A DNA stretch of 64,000 nucleotides from contig JAYRJU010000004.1 of NCBI GenBank assembly GCA_041906145.1, positions 248,001-312,000 of the forward strand, given 5' to 3'. Below, piece by piece: positions 9,092-17,369 of the stretch. The notes below the pieces were generated by a model, which did no database searches, was not told the origin of the DNA, and worked only from the letters and a program-made list of their open reading frames with translations. Position 1 is the first letter of the stretch, and each line of letters opens with the position of its first letter. The translations under genes and the position numbers were made by a program. Origin of the DNA: SHVO01 sp041906145 (lineage in GTDB: Bacteria; Pseudomonadota; Alphaproteobacteria; Rhodospirillales; Rhodospirillaceae).

Positions 9092-9553
9092 TTACGCGGT
9101 GATTTCGAGCGTTTCGCCGGGACGCGTGTGGAAGGACGAGCCGGCAAAGTAGCTGGTGGCATACAGCGATGTGGCCGCCGCGAAGGCCGGATCGCGGCCC
9201 CTGCGGCTGTTGTTCGCGACCGCCCGCTCGAACAGATCGCTCGCCTCTTCGCCCGTCAGTTCGACAGGGCCGCTGTCGGGAAAGCGCGCCTCGCGATGAA
9301 GACGCTCCTGCCCCTCGCCGTCCCAGGCCCACGCAAGTGCCTGTGAGGACGCGCGGTCGAGACGGTCAATGACGGTTTCGCCGAGCGCGGCGCGGAAGGA
9401 AAGCGGGCCGTTTTCTTTCTTGCCGGAGTCACGGCGCTGATTATTGGCGCCGTCGCGCTCGCCAGACGGCGCAATCACCGGCCGCGGTTGCGGCGGTGTT
9501 ACGGCCGCCATGATCGGCGGCGGCGTAACGAGAATGTCGGCGGTGAGCGCCAT
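9092..9553 (-). CDS. Hypothetical protein
   Basis: A 153-aa open frame with GC-rich codon use like its neighbours. The first 50 residues are Pro/Arg-rich and probably disordered; residues 50-110 (SFRAALGETVIDRLDRASSQ, then an aromatic stretch with AWAWDGE) look folded. No signal peptide, membrane segment or known motif is visible. I do not recognise it. It stands apart from the operon to its left by 69 bp and faces the gene-poor block to its right. Confidence 0.5.
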   Translation of the reverse strand: MALTADILVTPPPIMAAVTPPQPRPVIAPSGERDGANNQRRDSGKKENGPLSFRAALGETVIDRLDRASSQALAWAWDGEGQERLHREARFPDSGPVELTGEEASDLFERAVANNSRRGRDPAFAAATSLYATSYFAGSSFHTRPGETLEITA

Positions 9554-9665
9554 GGTCCCCTAGCGAATGGCCTTTACGATTTATAAAGGATTGGTTCCTC
9601 GGTCACAACGCCGGGGCCGGACTAGGGGTTGCGGGCAAAAACGGCCACATTACAAGCCCCGCCGG

Positions 9666-9764
9666 GCGACATAGGCGACATGCGACATGTGGCTAAAAAC
9701 AAATACGTCTCAATAGGTTAGTGCATTTCTTGCGTTGGGCGACATAAGGGCGACATCAGGCGAC
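9666..9764. repeat. Cluster of GCGACAT short repeats
   Basis: GCGACAT begins at 9666, 9675, 9682, 9739 and 9750, with a partial GCGAC at 9760. The first three copies are 7-9 bp apart; after a 50-bp AT-rich gap two copies 11 bp apart and the partial one follow. Read directly from the sequence. Whether it is a regulator-binding array or a decayed repeat cannot be said. Confidence 0.6.
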
Positions 9765-10024
9765 GCTTCGAAAAAATCGTAGAATTTCAGAGCTCTAGGC
9801 TTCCGCCCTAAAAACAGATCCAACACAACAGTCGCGGCCGGTCGGCTGCGACAGCCCCGCGAGATCTCGAGATTCACGATGTCAAAGAACGGCGGCAAGC
9901 CCGCTTACGGGGACTAACCTCGCATAAGAATGCGCCATGACCCGATTTTTCGTCGATCGATTTTTACACGAGCTGCAAATTTAATGATTCAAAAAATCGG
10001 AAACGTGCGTTGGGCGAGTCGTGC

Positions 10025-10050
10025 GCGGCACGCCACTCATGGCGTGCCGC
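10025..10050 (-). terminator. Hairpin after TonB receptor gene
   Basis: Perfect 11-bp stem (GCGGCACGCCA and TGGCGTGCCGC) with a 4-nt loop, 13 bp beyond the receptor stop codon. No T-run follows directly on the minus strand (the nearest lies about 30 nt on), so it may act as an mRNA-stabilising 3' end or a weak terminator. Confidence 0.5.
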
Positions 10051-10063
10051 GGGAACCTCGCGT

Positions 10064-12946
10064 TTACATCTTGAAGCGCACGCCCACCCGGAACGAACGT
10101 CCGTACACGTCGTACAGCGCCGCCTGCGTCATCGGACTGTAGGCGACCCCGCTGACGGCGACCGGCGGCGGGTCTTTGTCAAAAAGGTTGTCGACGTTGA
10201 GGTAAGCCTCGGCATTGCGATCGCCGTCCGTGTAGAAGGCATAAGCGAACGCGATATCCGTGGCGTAGTATGCAGGCACATGGTTGTAGTCGACCGTCCG
10301 GCGTCCCGCCGGGACAGGCGTCGGGCACCCCGACGCGCAGGCGATAAAGTCCGCGAACATATCGCCAGAACTGATGTAGCGCGTCGTCCAGTTGAAGCGG
10401 AACGGTTCAAGGCTGTAGCTGAGACTGAGCTGCCCGCTCCAGCGCGGGGCCGGCGCATTGATCAGGCCGCCGGCGCCAATGGCGCCCGTCGACACGCTCC
10501 GGGTCGTGCTTTGCCCTTCCAGCGCAATGATATGTGTGGCCACCGCCCGTAGCGACAGATCGCCGTTCCATGAGTCGACGAACGCCGACAGCGGTGTGCG
10601 ATAGCTGGCTTCGATATCCAACCCGCGCGCCTTGAGGGCGTTGGCGTTGACCGGGCTCTGGTAAATCGTATCGATCGTGCCGTCGGCCCGGCGATTAATG
10701 AATTGGCAGTAAAACGCCACCCCTTCAAAGCATTGCTGCAAAATGAACGTCGTCGCCGGTGAGGAAATCGCGCCCTTAAGATTGATGTTGTAATAGTCCA
10801 CCGACGTGCTGAAGCCCGGGAGCCACGACGGCTGATAAACGCCCCCGATCCCGGTCGTGTCGGCTTTTTCAGGAACGAGATTCACGTTTCCACCCGCGAT
10901 GTTCCCGTACACAAAGCTCTGGTTACCGAGGAAAGGATCGGCGATGGCGCTGTTCCCGCGCTGACCGGGCGCGTACAAATCGTTCAGGTTCGGCGCGCGA
11001 ATGTCACGCGAGCGCGTGAAACGAAGCCGGAAGTCGTCGACCGGGCTATAGGTCAAGCCGGCTTTCCACGTGACGACGGAGCCTGACTCCGAATAGTGAG
11101 TGGCGCGCACGCCGCCGTTGAAGTCGAGCGCCGTCGCCCACGCCTCATCCTTCGCCAGCGGCACGACCGTTTCGATGTTTCCTTCGACGACACTTTGCGA
11201 AACGAGAGGCCAGCTGATGTAGTTGGTCGAGAACCATCCTCTTGCTTGAGCGATGGGATCGGCCACGCCCTCGATGGACTCCTTACGCCACTCGCCGCCG
11301 AAGGCCAGGGAGACCGGACCCGCCCAACCCTCGAACGGTTCGCCGGAGACGTTGAACGCCGCCGAACTCGTGCGTTGCGCCTGGCTGTTGTGCGGATGGT
11401 TGGGGAAAGAAGTGATGTAATTTTTCGCGGCGTCCGAATTCACGCCCGGTGTACCGAAAAGGTTATACGGCACGCAGCCATTGGTCGGGTTGGTGAGTGT
11501 GGAGCGGCACATAATGGCCCCGGTCGTTGGGTTGCGCACCGCATCGATGGCCAGGGCAAAGTTCGCCGGCCTCACCTGAACCGGCGAATTGAGGTCGAGT
11601 TTCACCAGTCCTTTTTGGCCGTAGACATCCCAGTTCCATGCCGTGTCGAAAGCGTCAAAGTTGCCCTCGGCGCCCACCACATAGACGTAACTGTTGCGCT
11701 CGTTATCGGCCGTATACGGCGGGATGTCCTTCAGCTGTTTACCGAACGCCAGCGACGTCAAACCCAACGCCGTCGCGCGCGTGCGAACGTCCTCAGGCAT
11801 GAACGGATTTTGGGTGCTGACATTGATGTTGGCGCCCAGGTAGTAGGTCCAGCAACAATTGTAGATCGAATGGACTGTGCCGAAATTGTACTCGGCAAAC
11901 ACCGTCATGTTGTCGGTGACGTCATAGCTTGCGCGGGCATACAGATGCTTATCGTTGGTCCCTGCCGAGAGGCTGTTGGCGCCTTGTTCGGTGGCGTTCT
12001 GCCAGTCGCCGCCCACGTTGAACGAACCGCCGATGAAGTCGCCGAAATTGAACTGGTATGGCGCGCCGTTGGGGCCGAAGGCGATGCCCTTCAAAGGGCC
12101 ACTGGCGATGACGCCGCCGGGATTGGCCGCCCATAAGCCGGAGTGATAACGGTTCAAAAGCTGAGGCTGCCCATTCGTCGGCGTGTAGTTGGGGTTGGTC
12201 ACTTGGAAGAAACCGACCTGGTTCCATTCGCGGACCTTGCCCTCCATATGCGCCTGATCGCCGAAGTCGGCCGCGATCAAGAAATGCCCCCGCCCAGCGG
12301 CGAACGGCGTTCCCGCCGCCAAGGCCACCTTATACTGCTCGTGGTCGCCGCGGCTTGTGATGCCGCCCATGATGTTGCCCTTCACGCCCGTAAACTCTTT
12401 ATCGAGCACGAAGTTGACGACGCCGGAGACCGCGTCAGACCCGTAGACGGCGGAGGCCCCGCCAGTCACGACGTCGACACGCGAGATCAGAAGGTCGGGG
12501 AATAATTTTGCATCGGTGCCGCCTGTGACGAAGATATTCGGAAAGCGCTTGCCATCGAACAGAACGAGGGTGCGGTTGACGCCAAGGCCACGCAAATTGA
12601 GCGTGCTTGACCCGCCGGTGCCCATGGAAATCCCGGACGTGCTGGTGGAGAGATTGATGTTCCCCGAAAAGGCCGGAAGGCTGGAGATGGCGTCGAACAC
12701 ATTGGGCTTGGCGGCGTCCTGGAGCTGCTCGACGCCGACGACGGTCACCGGCGTCGGGGCTTCGTAACCGTCGCGCACGATGCGCGAGCCGGTGACGACG
12801 ATTTCGTCGACGGCGGCAGGCGCCTGCGTCGCCGGTGTTTGCGCATATGCACTGGGTGCGTAGCCCAATACCGCCAGAGCCAAGCCGCTGACAGACGCGA
12901 GCGCGTTCGCCTTCACGCGAGAACGCTTATAAGAATCATTATTCAT
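10064..12946 (-). CDS. TonB-dependent outer-membrane receptor
   Basis: A 960-aa TonB-dependent transporter for an unknown ligand. Signal peptide of about 36 residues ending SAYA, then a TonB box-like VDEIVVTGSRI, a plug domain (VTVVGVEQLQDAAKPNVFDA; LNLRGLGVNRTLVLFDGKR; DVVTGGASAVYGSDAVSGVV), and a 22-strand-type barrel ending FRVGVRFKM rather than in the usual Phe. The plug and length match the oar/CirA-like receptors of alphaproteobacteria used for complex carbon sources. It lies about 550 bp downstream of the exported-protein cluster on the same strand, which makes a shared role plausible but unproven. The start follows GGGGGGAA. Confidence 0.93.
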   Translation of the reverse strand: MNNDSYKRSRVKANALASVSGLALAVLGYAPSAYAQTPATQAPAAVDEIVVTGSRIVRDGYEAPTPVTVVGVEQLQDAAKPNVFDAISSLPAFSGNINLSTSTSGISMGTGGSSTLNLRGLGVNRTLVLFDGKRFPNIFVTGGTDAKLFPDLLISRVDVVTGGASAVYGSDAVSGVVNFVLDKEFTGVKGNIMGGITSRGDHEQYKVALAAGTPFAAGRGHFLIAADFGDQAHMEGKVREWNQVGFFQVTNPNYTPTNGQPQLLNRYHSGLWAANPGGVIASGPLKGIAFGPNGAPYQFNFGDFIGGSFNVGGDWQNATEQGANSLSAGTNDKHLYARASYDVTDNMTVFAEYNFGTVHSIYNCCWTYYLGANINVSTQNPFMPEDVRTRATALGLTSLAFGKQLKDIPPYTADNERNSYVYVVGAEGNFDAFDTAWNWDVYGQKGLVKLDLNSPVQVRPANFALAIDAVRNPTTGAIMCRSTLTNPTNGCVPYNLFGTPGVNSDAAKNYITSFPNHPHNSQAQRTSSAAFNVSGEPFEGWAGPVSLAFGGEWRKESIEGVADPIAQARGWFSTNYISWPLVSQSVVEGNIETVVPLAKDEAWATALDFNGGVRATHYSESGSVVTWKAGLTYSPVDDFRLRFTRSRDIRAPNLNDLYAPGQRGNSAIADPFLGNQSFVYGNIAGGNVNLVPEKADTTGIGGVYQPSWLPGFSTSVDYYNINLKGAISSPATTFILQQCFEGVAFYCQFINRRADGTIDTIYQSPVNANALKARGLDIEASYRTPLSAFVDSWNGDLSLRAVATHIIALEGQSTTRSVSTGAIGAGGLINAPAPRWSGQLSLSYSLEPFRFNWTTRYISSGDMFADFIACASGCPTPVPAGRRTVDYNHVPAYYATDIAFAYAFYTDGDRNAEAYLNVDNLFDKDPPPVAVSGVAYSPMTQAALYDVYGRSFRVGVRFKM

Positions 12947-13142
12947 CGAAATATTCCCCCCTTAGAAGCGCCCGACAAGCCGGCGCGCGCCGATGGCATC
13001 CTAAAACACTCTACGCATCCCGTTCTGAAAAACGCCATATCGTCAGCGGGATCGGGCAAAAAAAGTCGCGGAATGTTTTGTGCGTTGCAAAATCGCGGTG
13101 AATGAAGAGTTCGCTCGCAATCTTTGTAACAAGTGTCGGCGC

Positions 13143-13202
13143 GGCCTGCTGCCGGTTTCAAAGACACCGAGTTAGGTGTCAACATGGAACCGGCAGCAGG
13201 CC
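13143..13202. repeat. 60-bp palindrome built from IS terminal repeats
   Basis: Perfect 15-bp arms GGCCTGCTGCCGGTT (13143-13157) and AACCGGCAGCAGGCC (13188-13202), with an inner GACACC/GGTGTC stem. The right 31 bp (13173-13203) closely match the right end of the IS3-family element at 20652-20680: both read TAGG(C/T)GTCAAC, a short variable stretch, then ACCGGCAGCAGGCCA. This is best explained as an internally deleted copy of the same IS or a tiny MITE. No T-run follows, so a terminator role is less likely. Confidence 0.7.
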
Positions 13203-13290
13203 AGTTCGAGCAAATTCGTTTTGCGTAGTTTTCGAAGTGTCCGTATCCAGCAATCATCCCTTTGCTGATCCTCATGCGGATTGAACAGAC

Positions 13291-13326
13291 CCCGCCAGCG
13301 TCTCCCCGCTGGCGGGTTTTGTTTTT
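13291..13326 (+). terminator. Strong orphan Rho-independent terminator
   Basis: Perfect 10-bp stem CCCGCCAGCG/CGCTGGCGGG with a 6-nt loop, followed by TTTTGTTTTT on the plus strand. There is no plus-strand gene between it and the receptor start, so it terminates either an unrecognised small RNA or a gene lost by rearrangement. Confidence 0.75.
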
Positions 13327-13495
13327 CAAATCGCGCGTCGGCATGATGAACTGGATACATACCTGATTCAGGGCCGACGGCCAGGTGAAAGTCACCGACC
13401 TCGCCGCGCTTATCACCGATATCGTACTCGGCGGGCTGACTATCAGCGACCTTGGCGCTACCGCTCCGATTTCAATCGAGCGGTAGCGTACTCGT

Positions 13496-14617
13496 TTATC
13501 GTGCTGCCCTCCGCCCCGATTCCGCGACCGGCGCCGTTCCTGAAGCAACCTGGCTTTCCGAACGTTCGATATAGACCTGCGTGAAATACATGCGGGCGGC
13601 GGAGGAAATGGCGGTGTTTTCGCCAGTTGCCGGATCGGGGTAGCCATCGGCAAGCGGACGAAGGCGCTTATAAAGAGAGGCCGCTGCCATACGGCCGTAG
13701 CTCTGGAACACTGTGGCCCAGCCTTTATTGAGCCACTGATACCACTCATCGACCTTCACGTAGCCTGCAAGTACGCCTTCGGCACGCTCGGTGGTCAGGC
13801 TGAGTTGCAGACGCGCACCGAGATAGGACTCCTGCAGCGGCCGTAGCACGGCATAAGGTACCGTGATGTCTGACGTATCCGTAAGCAGCACGCCACCTGC
13901 GATTTTTCCGTGAAGGCGCTGAATAAAGCTTTTACCCCACCGCAAATCGAGGCGTTGAGTTCCGCCCGCTATTACATTCTTGCCGCTGGCATCCATGAGA
14001 AGTCGGTCGCGGCCCCGATAGATCGTAACGGTCACATCGTCGTCATCGATCAGACTGTCGACGTCGGTCAGCTCGATGATCATTCTATTGTAATTGAGAT
14101 TGCGCAGGTACTGGTTTGAGATGTCGTAGACAATCCCCAGCGGGCCGCGGAAAATATCGTTGCAACCGATGGCGCGGTAACGCTGATTATCGACACCCTG
14201 CATGCCATCGGGACTTGTGAAGTCGTCGGAGTCCACCCTTCCGTCGAGGTTAAGGCCATACGCCACCTTGCCGGTGGCCTCCTTGTACGGATACGGATCC
14301 GGTTCCAAGTCGGGATGCCAAATCGCCCCCTCCTGGGCGAGCTGCGTTTCCTCGAGCGTCCGCTTCTTTCCGTCCGACATATAGAACGCTTTGAAGCGTT
14401 CTCGGGGTCCCCACTCCGCCTGTCCATTGGGACATTCGGCCTTTGCATCCGCGGTCTGATATACGCCCCAGTCACGGTGATTGAGGACGTACGCGATGGA
14501 ACGGTCCTTTAGAACTGAAGCTCCATCTTCCAAAGCGGCTGCATTCGCCGTCCCAAGGGCTGACGCGAACAGAAGACCAAGCGCCGCAGTTCCAGCCGAG
14601 AATGTAAAGGAGTTCAT
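13496..14617 (-). CDS. Exported protein of unknown function (cluster gene 4)
   Basis: A 373-aa protein with a clear signal peptide (cleavage near ALGTANA, about residue 26). The mature part starts with DRSIAYVLNHRDWGVYQT and has segments rich in Asp, Tyr and Pro (LEPDPYPYKEATGKVAYGLN; DGRVDSDDFTSPDGMQG) and four Cys-poor beta-looking regions; no membrane segment. I do not recognise a named domain. It is the last gene of the four-gene cluster, 8 nt after the PF03640 gene. A second, 5'-truncated homologue lies at 19275-19766 (shared GGTQ...RWGK...GKI and DG(Y/H)PDP.TG.NT motifs), so the gene was duplicated with at least part of the cluster. Confidence 0.8.
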   Translation of the reverse strand: MNSFTFSAGTAALGLLFASALGTANAAALEDGASVLKDRSIAYVLNHRDWGVYQTADAKAECPNGQAEWGPRERFKAFYMSDGKKRTLEETQLAQEGAIWHPDLEPDPYPYKEATGKVAYGLNLDGRVDSDDFTSPDGMQGVDNQRYRAIGCNDIFRGPLGIVYDISNQYLRNLNYNRMIIELTDVDSLIDDDDVTVTIYRGRDRLLMDASGKNVIAGGTQRLDLRWGKSFIQRLHGKIAGGVLLTDTSDITVPYAVLRPLQESYLGARLQLSLTTERAEGVLAGYVKVDEWYQWLNKGWATVFQSYGRMAAASLYKRLRPLADGYPDPATGENTAISSAARMYFTQVYIERSESQVASGTAPVAESGRRAAR

Positions 14618-14625
14618 TGTGTCAC

Positions 14626-16014
14626 CTATTCCGCGCCGCGAAATTCGCTACGAACTAGGAAGATCGTAAATCCGTTCCGGCCGCCGCCGCCCTCGCCCCA
14701 TCCGTCACCGTTTATGTCGCCCGGCTTCTTATCGCCCGAATACGTATAAACAGGCTGTCCCTTGTAGGCCCAAACCAGCACAGCGTCCTTGTCGTCCGCC
14801 CCGGCTTCACGCCAGGTTCGCTGGTTTATCGACAACGGAGCCCAGAGGGAGCTCTCATTTTTAGCCGTCGGTGAATAGAGGACGAAAGGAAACAGTTTGA
14901 GGCATTTGTCGACATCTCCGCGGCCGCAAATCGCAAGTTTATACTGTTGCGGGGAGTCAGGGCGGTCACACACAAACTGATCAATCGTGTCCTCGGCGCA
15001 ATTGTATTCGTAGATCGTATGGCCCCTGCTGTCGGCGAGCACCTGCCCGGCCGCGGTGTCCTGCAGAGTGAGATCACTAGGCCGTGGCGCGATCTGCTGC
15101 GTATACACATTGTGCCATCCCGGAACGTCGCCGCCTCGCATGCTGGAACGGACGTTCTCGCCGTCTTCGGCAAACGTGTAGAGCGGACGGCCGCGGAAAG
15201 CCCACTGCTTGACGCCCGGAGAGCGCTCGAAGACCGACCACTCGCCTTCCGACTCAGCGAATTGCGGCGCGACGATGGGTTTCCACGACAGCAAACATTT
15301 CTCGTTGCAGCTCGATTTGCCCGGCCGATCTGCGTCGGAGACAAATACCGAGACGCCCTTGTTGGTAAGAAGGAGCCGTCCATTGATCGTCGAAACCACC
15401 GAAAAAGTCGGCGGAACCAGAGCCGGTGGGCCCATCGCGACGCGGCCGCCGCCGCTTTCGCTGAAGTCGCGCGCAGCGCCTTTCGTTCCTCCCAGAACGT
15501 CGCCCGGCTTCTTATCGATTACGTAGGTATAAAGCGGATAACCATCGTAGGCCCACTGCTTGCGGCCTTCCGGGCGCTCGATGATGCTCCACGCACCGAC
15601 GGGCTTCGCGTCCTCCGCGGCAAACACAGGCGGCCATTGCTCGGCGCAACTACGGCGCCTATCCAATTCTGGGAGCAGGAAGCCGCCCGGATAGGGTTCG
15701 AACACGCCACTGCTTTCGGTGCGCTTTTCAAAAGTGCAGGCTGACTTACCGATCTGGTCGCCGGTCTCCCCGGCGCGCTGGGCGCGAAATGGCCATGTGT
15801 AGATCGTGTTGCCGGACGCGTCGGCATACACCGGTCCGACCTGCTCATTGATCATCACTTGGAAACCCGGCGGAATAGGAAGCTGTTTGTATTGTTCGAC
15901 CGCGCGCGAAGCAGCGGACGCTGGTCGGCGCTCGGCGGAGCCGGCGTGGGCCGACGTGAGCATGATCAAGAGGGCCGCTCCAGCGGCACAGAACAACGAG
16001 CGTTTAAGCGACAT
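14626..16014 (-). CDS. Exported PF03640-type repeat protein (cluster gene 3)
   Basis: A 462-aa secreted protein; start chosen at the ATG (MSLKRSLF) that begins a clean signal peptide ending SAHAGS, although the frame is open 24 codons upstream. It contains several copies of the secreted repeat found in COG4315/PF03640 lipoproteins: units with DASGNTIYTW, YDGYPLYTYVIDKKPGDVLG, NKGVSVFVSDADRPGKSSC, FRGRPLYTF, DSRGHTIYEY and YKGQPVYTYSGDKKPGDING. Cys residues recur in CxxxC(L)xxWxP-like positions. Family members are small single-repeat lipoproteins of unknown role; here the repeat is expanded. Probably periplasmic. Confidence 0.85.
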   Translation of the reverse strand: MSLKRSLFCAAGAALLIMLTSAHAGSAERRPASAASRAVEQYKQLPIPPGFQVMINEQVGPVYADASGNTIYTWPFRAQRAGETGDQIGKSACTFEKRTESSGVFEPYPGGFLLPELDRRRSCAEQWPPVFAAEDAKPVGAWSIIERPEGRKQWAYDGYPLYTYVIDKKPGDVLGGTKGAARDFSESGGGRVAMGPPALVPPTFSVVSTINGRLLLTNKGVSVFVSDADRPGKSSCNEKCLLSWKPIVAPQFAESEGEWSVFERSPGVKQWAFRGRPLYTFAEDGENVRSSMRGGDVPGWHNVYTQQIAPRPSDLTLQDTAAGQVLADSRGHTIYEYNCAEDTIDQFVCDRPDSPQQYKLAICGRGDVDKCLKLFPFVLYSPTAKNESSLWAPLSINQRTWREAGADDKDAVLVWAYKGQPVYTYSGDKKPGDINGDGWGEGGGGRNGFTIFLVRSEFRGAE

Positions 16015-16031
16015 TTTCCGTTCCACCCTTG

Positions 16032-17366
16032 CTAAGCCAAAATCTCGCCGATGTCTTTGTTGGTCTGATTGCTTTTCTCGCCCCATACCGAGGCGTCCAG
16101 CCCCATTACGCGGAGGAGAGTGTAGCCGACGCGGGACACGGTCGAGCTTTCACCGTTGATATGCAGTCCCGTTTTGATCCGCCCGCCGGCCCGGCCGGCG
16201 GTGAACATCGGAATCGCGTCCATAGAGTGAACGCGGGCAAGCGACGTCTCCGAGTTCGCGAAGATCAAGCAGTTATCAAGTACAGTTCCGTCGCCCTCTT
16301 TGATCTTCGCGAAGGTGGTAATGAAGCGTTCCAGGCTTTCCATGGCCCGCAACGTGAACCATGAGGCCGTGGGCTGATAACCCAGCTGTTCGTCGAGCGG
16401 CTCCTCGTGAGTACATGTGTGGTGCGGCTTTTCGTAGCCCGGTTTCGTTGTGGCCGAGAAGCCTTCCGAATAAGCCATGTTGAACACGCGTGTCTGGTCG
16501 CAAGCGACGGCCATCGCAAGAAGGTCCGCCATCATGTCGTGACGCGAGGCGACCAGGCCGGCCGTAATTCCGCGTTCGGTATCCTTGGGCTTCGCCGCCA
16601 GGTGGCAGGCCGCGAGCGGCTCGGGTTTCGTGAGCTGCTGATCGAACTGCCGTTCGAGATCACGCAGGCCCGTAAAGAACTGGTCCATGCGCGCCTTGTC
16701 GGACGCACCCACCGTTTTCTCCATCTCCCTAGCCTGTTCGAGCACACCCGATAACGCGCTCTTTCTGACCATTACGCGCGGATTCGGCGTAAAGGTCGGC
16801 GCATTCGGATCCTGGAAGTCCGGTCCAAACAGACGGGTATAAAAGTTGACAGGCGACCATTCAGCCGCATTCTCGGTGAACTGATTTTCATAACTGTTGG
16901 TGGTTCTGACATTACCGGTCGCCGTCGCTGTCAGATGCTGGAAGCGCGTTGACCGCCCGATCCGCTTGGAAATCGTTACATCGATGGTTTCCCCGGGACG
17001 ATGCCCGCCGGTCTGCGGGGTGATACCGGAGCGAGCCATCACCCAGCCCGAGTAGTGGCAGAACTTCGGCGCATTATCCAAATAAGCGTTGAAGTTAGAG
17101 AAAAGATTGATGTGTTGGCGGACACTCTTTAGCGGCAGGATCTCCTCCGGCAGGTCCCAACTGGTGCCGAAGGTCTTCGGCGTGAAAATCTTCGCGTTCA
17201 TACCGCAGCCCCAGAACCATGTTCCGAAGCGAACCGGCATCGGCTTGCCGTTTGCGAGCGCTTGGCCATTGCCATCCAGGAAACAGTCCAGAAGCGGGAG
17301 CGCGACTGTTACGGCGCCGCCGTTCAACAGGCCGCGCAGTACGCGGCGACGATTCACCTTATTCAT
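16032..17366 (-). CDS. DUF1552-family exported protein (cluster gene 2)
   Basis: A 444-aa protein of the DUF1552 (PF07586) family. The N-terminus has a Tat-like twin-arginine stretch (NRRRVLRGLLNGG) before a hydrophobic segment, suggesting export of a folded protein. Characteristic segments follow: GTWFWGCGMN, a HYSGW region, DMMADLLAMAVACDQTRV, a His-rich HHTCTHEE and ANSETSLARVHSMDAIPMF near the C-terminus. The family is related to sulfatase/phosphatase-like DUF1501 proteins; no activity is established. It starts 3 nt after the DUF1592-type gene, the usual partner of DUF1552 genes in planctomycetes and proteobacteria. Confidence 0.92.
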   Translation of the reverse strand: MNKVNRRRVLRGLLNGGAVTVALPLLDCFLDGNGQALANGKPMPVRFGTWFWGCGMNAKIFTPKTFGTSWDLPEEILPLKSVRQHINLFSNFNAYLDNAPKFCHYSGWVMARSGITPQTGGHRPGETIDVTISKRIGRSTRFQHLTATATGNVRTTNSYENQFTENAAEWSPVNFYTRLFGPDFQDPNAPTFTPNPRVMVRKSALSGVLEQAREMEKTVGASDKARMDQFFTGLRDLERQFDQQLTKPEPLAACHLAAKPKDTERGITAGLVASRHDMMADLLAMAVACDQTRVFNMAYSEGFSATTKPGYEKPHHTCTHEEPLDEQLGYQPTASWFTLRAMESLERFITTFAKIKEGDGTVLDNCLIFANSETSLARVHSMDAIPMFTAGRAGGRIKTGLHINGESSTVSRVGYTLLRVMGLDASVWGEKSNQTNKDIGEILA

Positions 17367-17369
17367 CGA

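Larger units (their letters stand above)
9554..10063. other. Gene-poor, AT-richer stretch with repeats
   Basis: No convincing gene. The stretch is clearly more AT-rich than its flanks and contains a cluster of GCGACAT units (9666-9764), a 9-bp inverted repeat CCGATTTTT/AAAAATCGG (9942-9950 and 9992-10000), a 12-bp direct repeat TGCGTTGGGCGA (9731-9742 and 10006-10017), and a strong hairpin just after the TonB receptor gene. A 62-codon minus-strand frame at 9710-9898 lacks a ribosome site and is not called. Confidence 0.6.
12947..13495. other. Intergenic block with palindrome and orphan terminator
   Basis: About 550 bp with no convincing gene. It contains the receptor leader, a 60-bp IS-derived palindrome (13143-13202), a strong plus-strand terminator (13291-13326) with no plus-strand gene in front of it, and a 33-codon plus-strand frame with GTG start (13385-13486) encoding a coding-like peptide (VTDLAALITDIVLGGLTI). 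The mix suggests remnants of lost genes. Confidence 0.55.

Noticed and set aside
9710..9898. 62-codon minus-strand frame in the AT-richer stretch
   Set aside because: It runs through the GCGACAT repeats, lacks a ribosome site and shows no domain.
12943..13749. 268-codon minus-strand frame between receptor and cluster
   Set aside because: It crosses the palindrome and the terminator and overlaps the start of the 373-aa gene region in another frame; no coding character.
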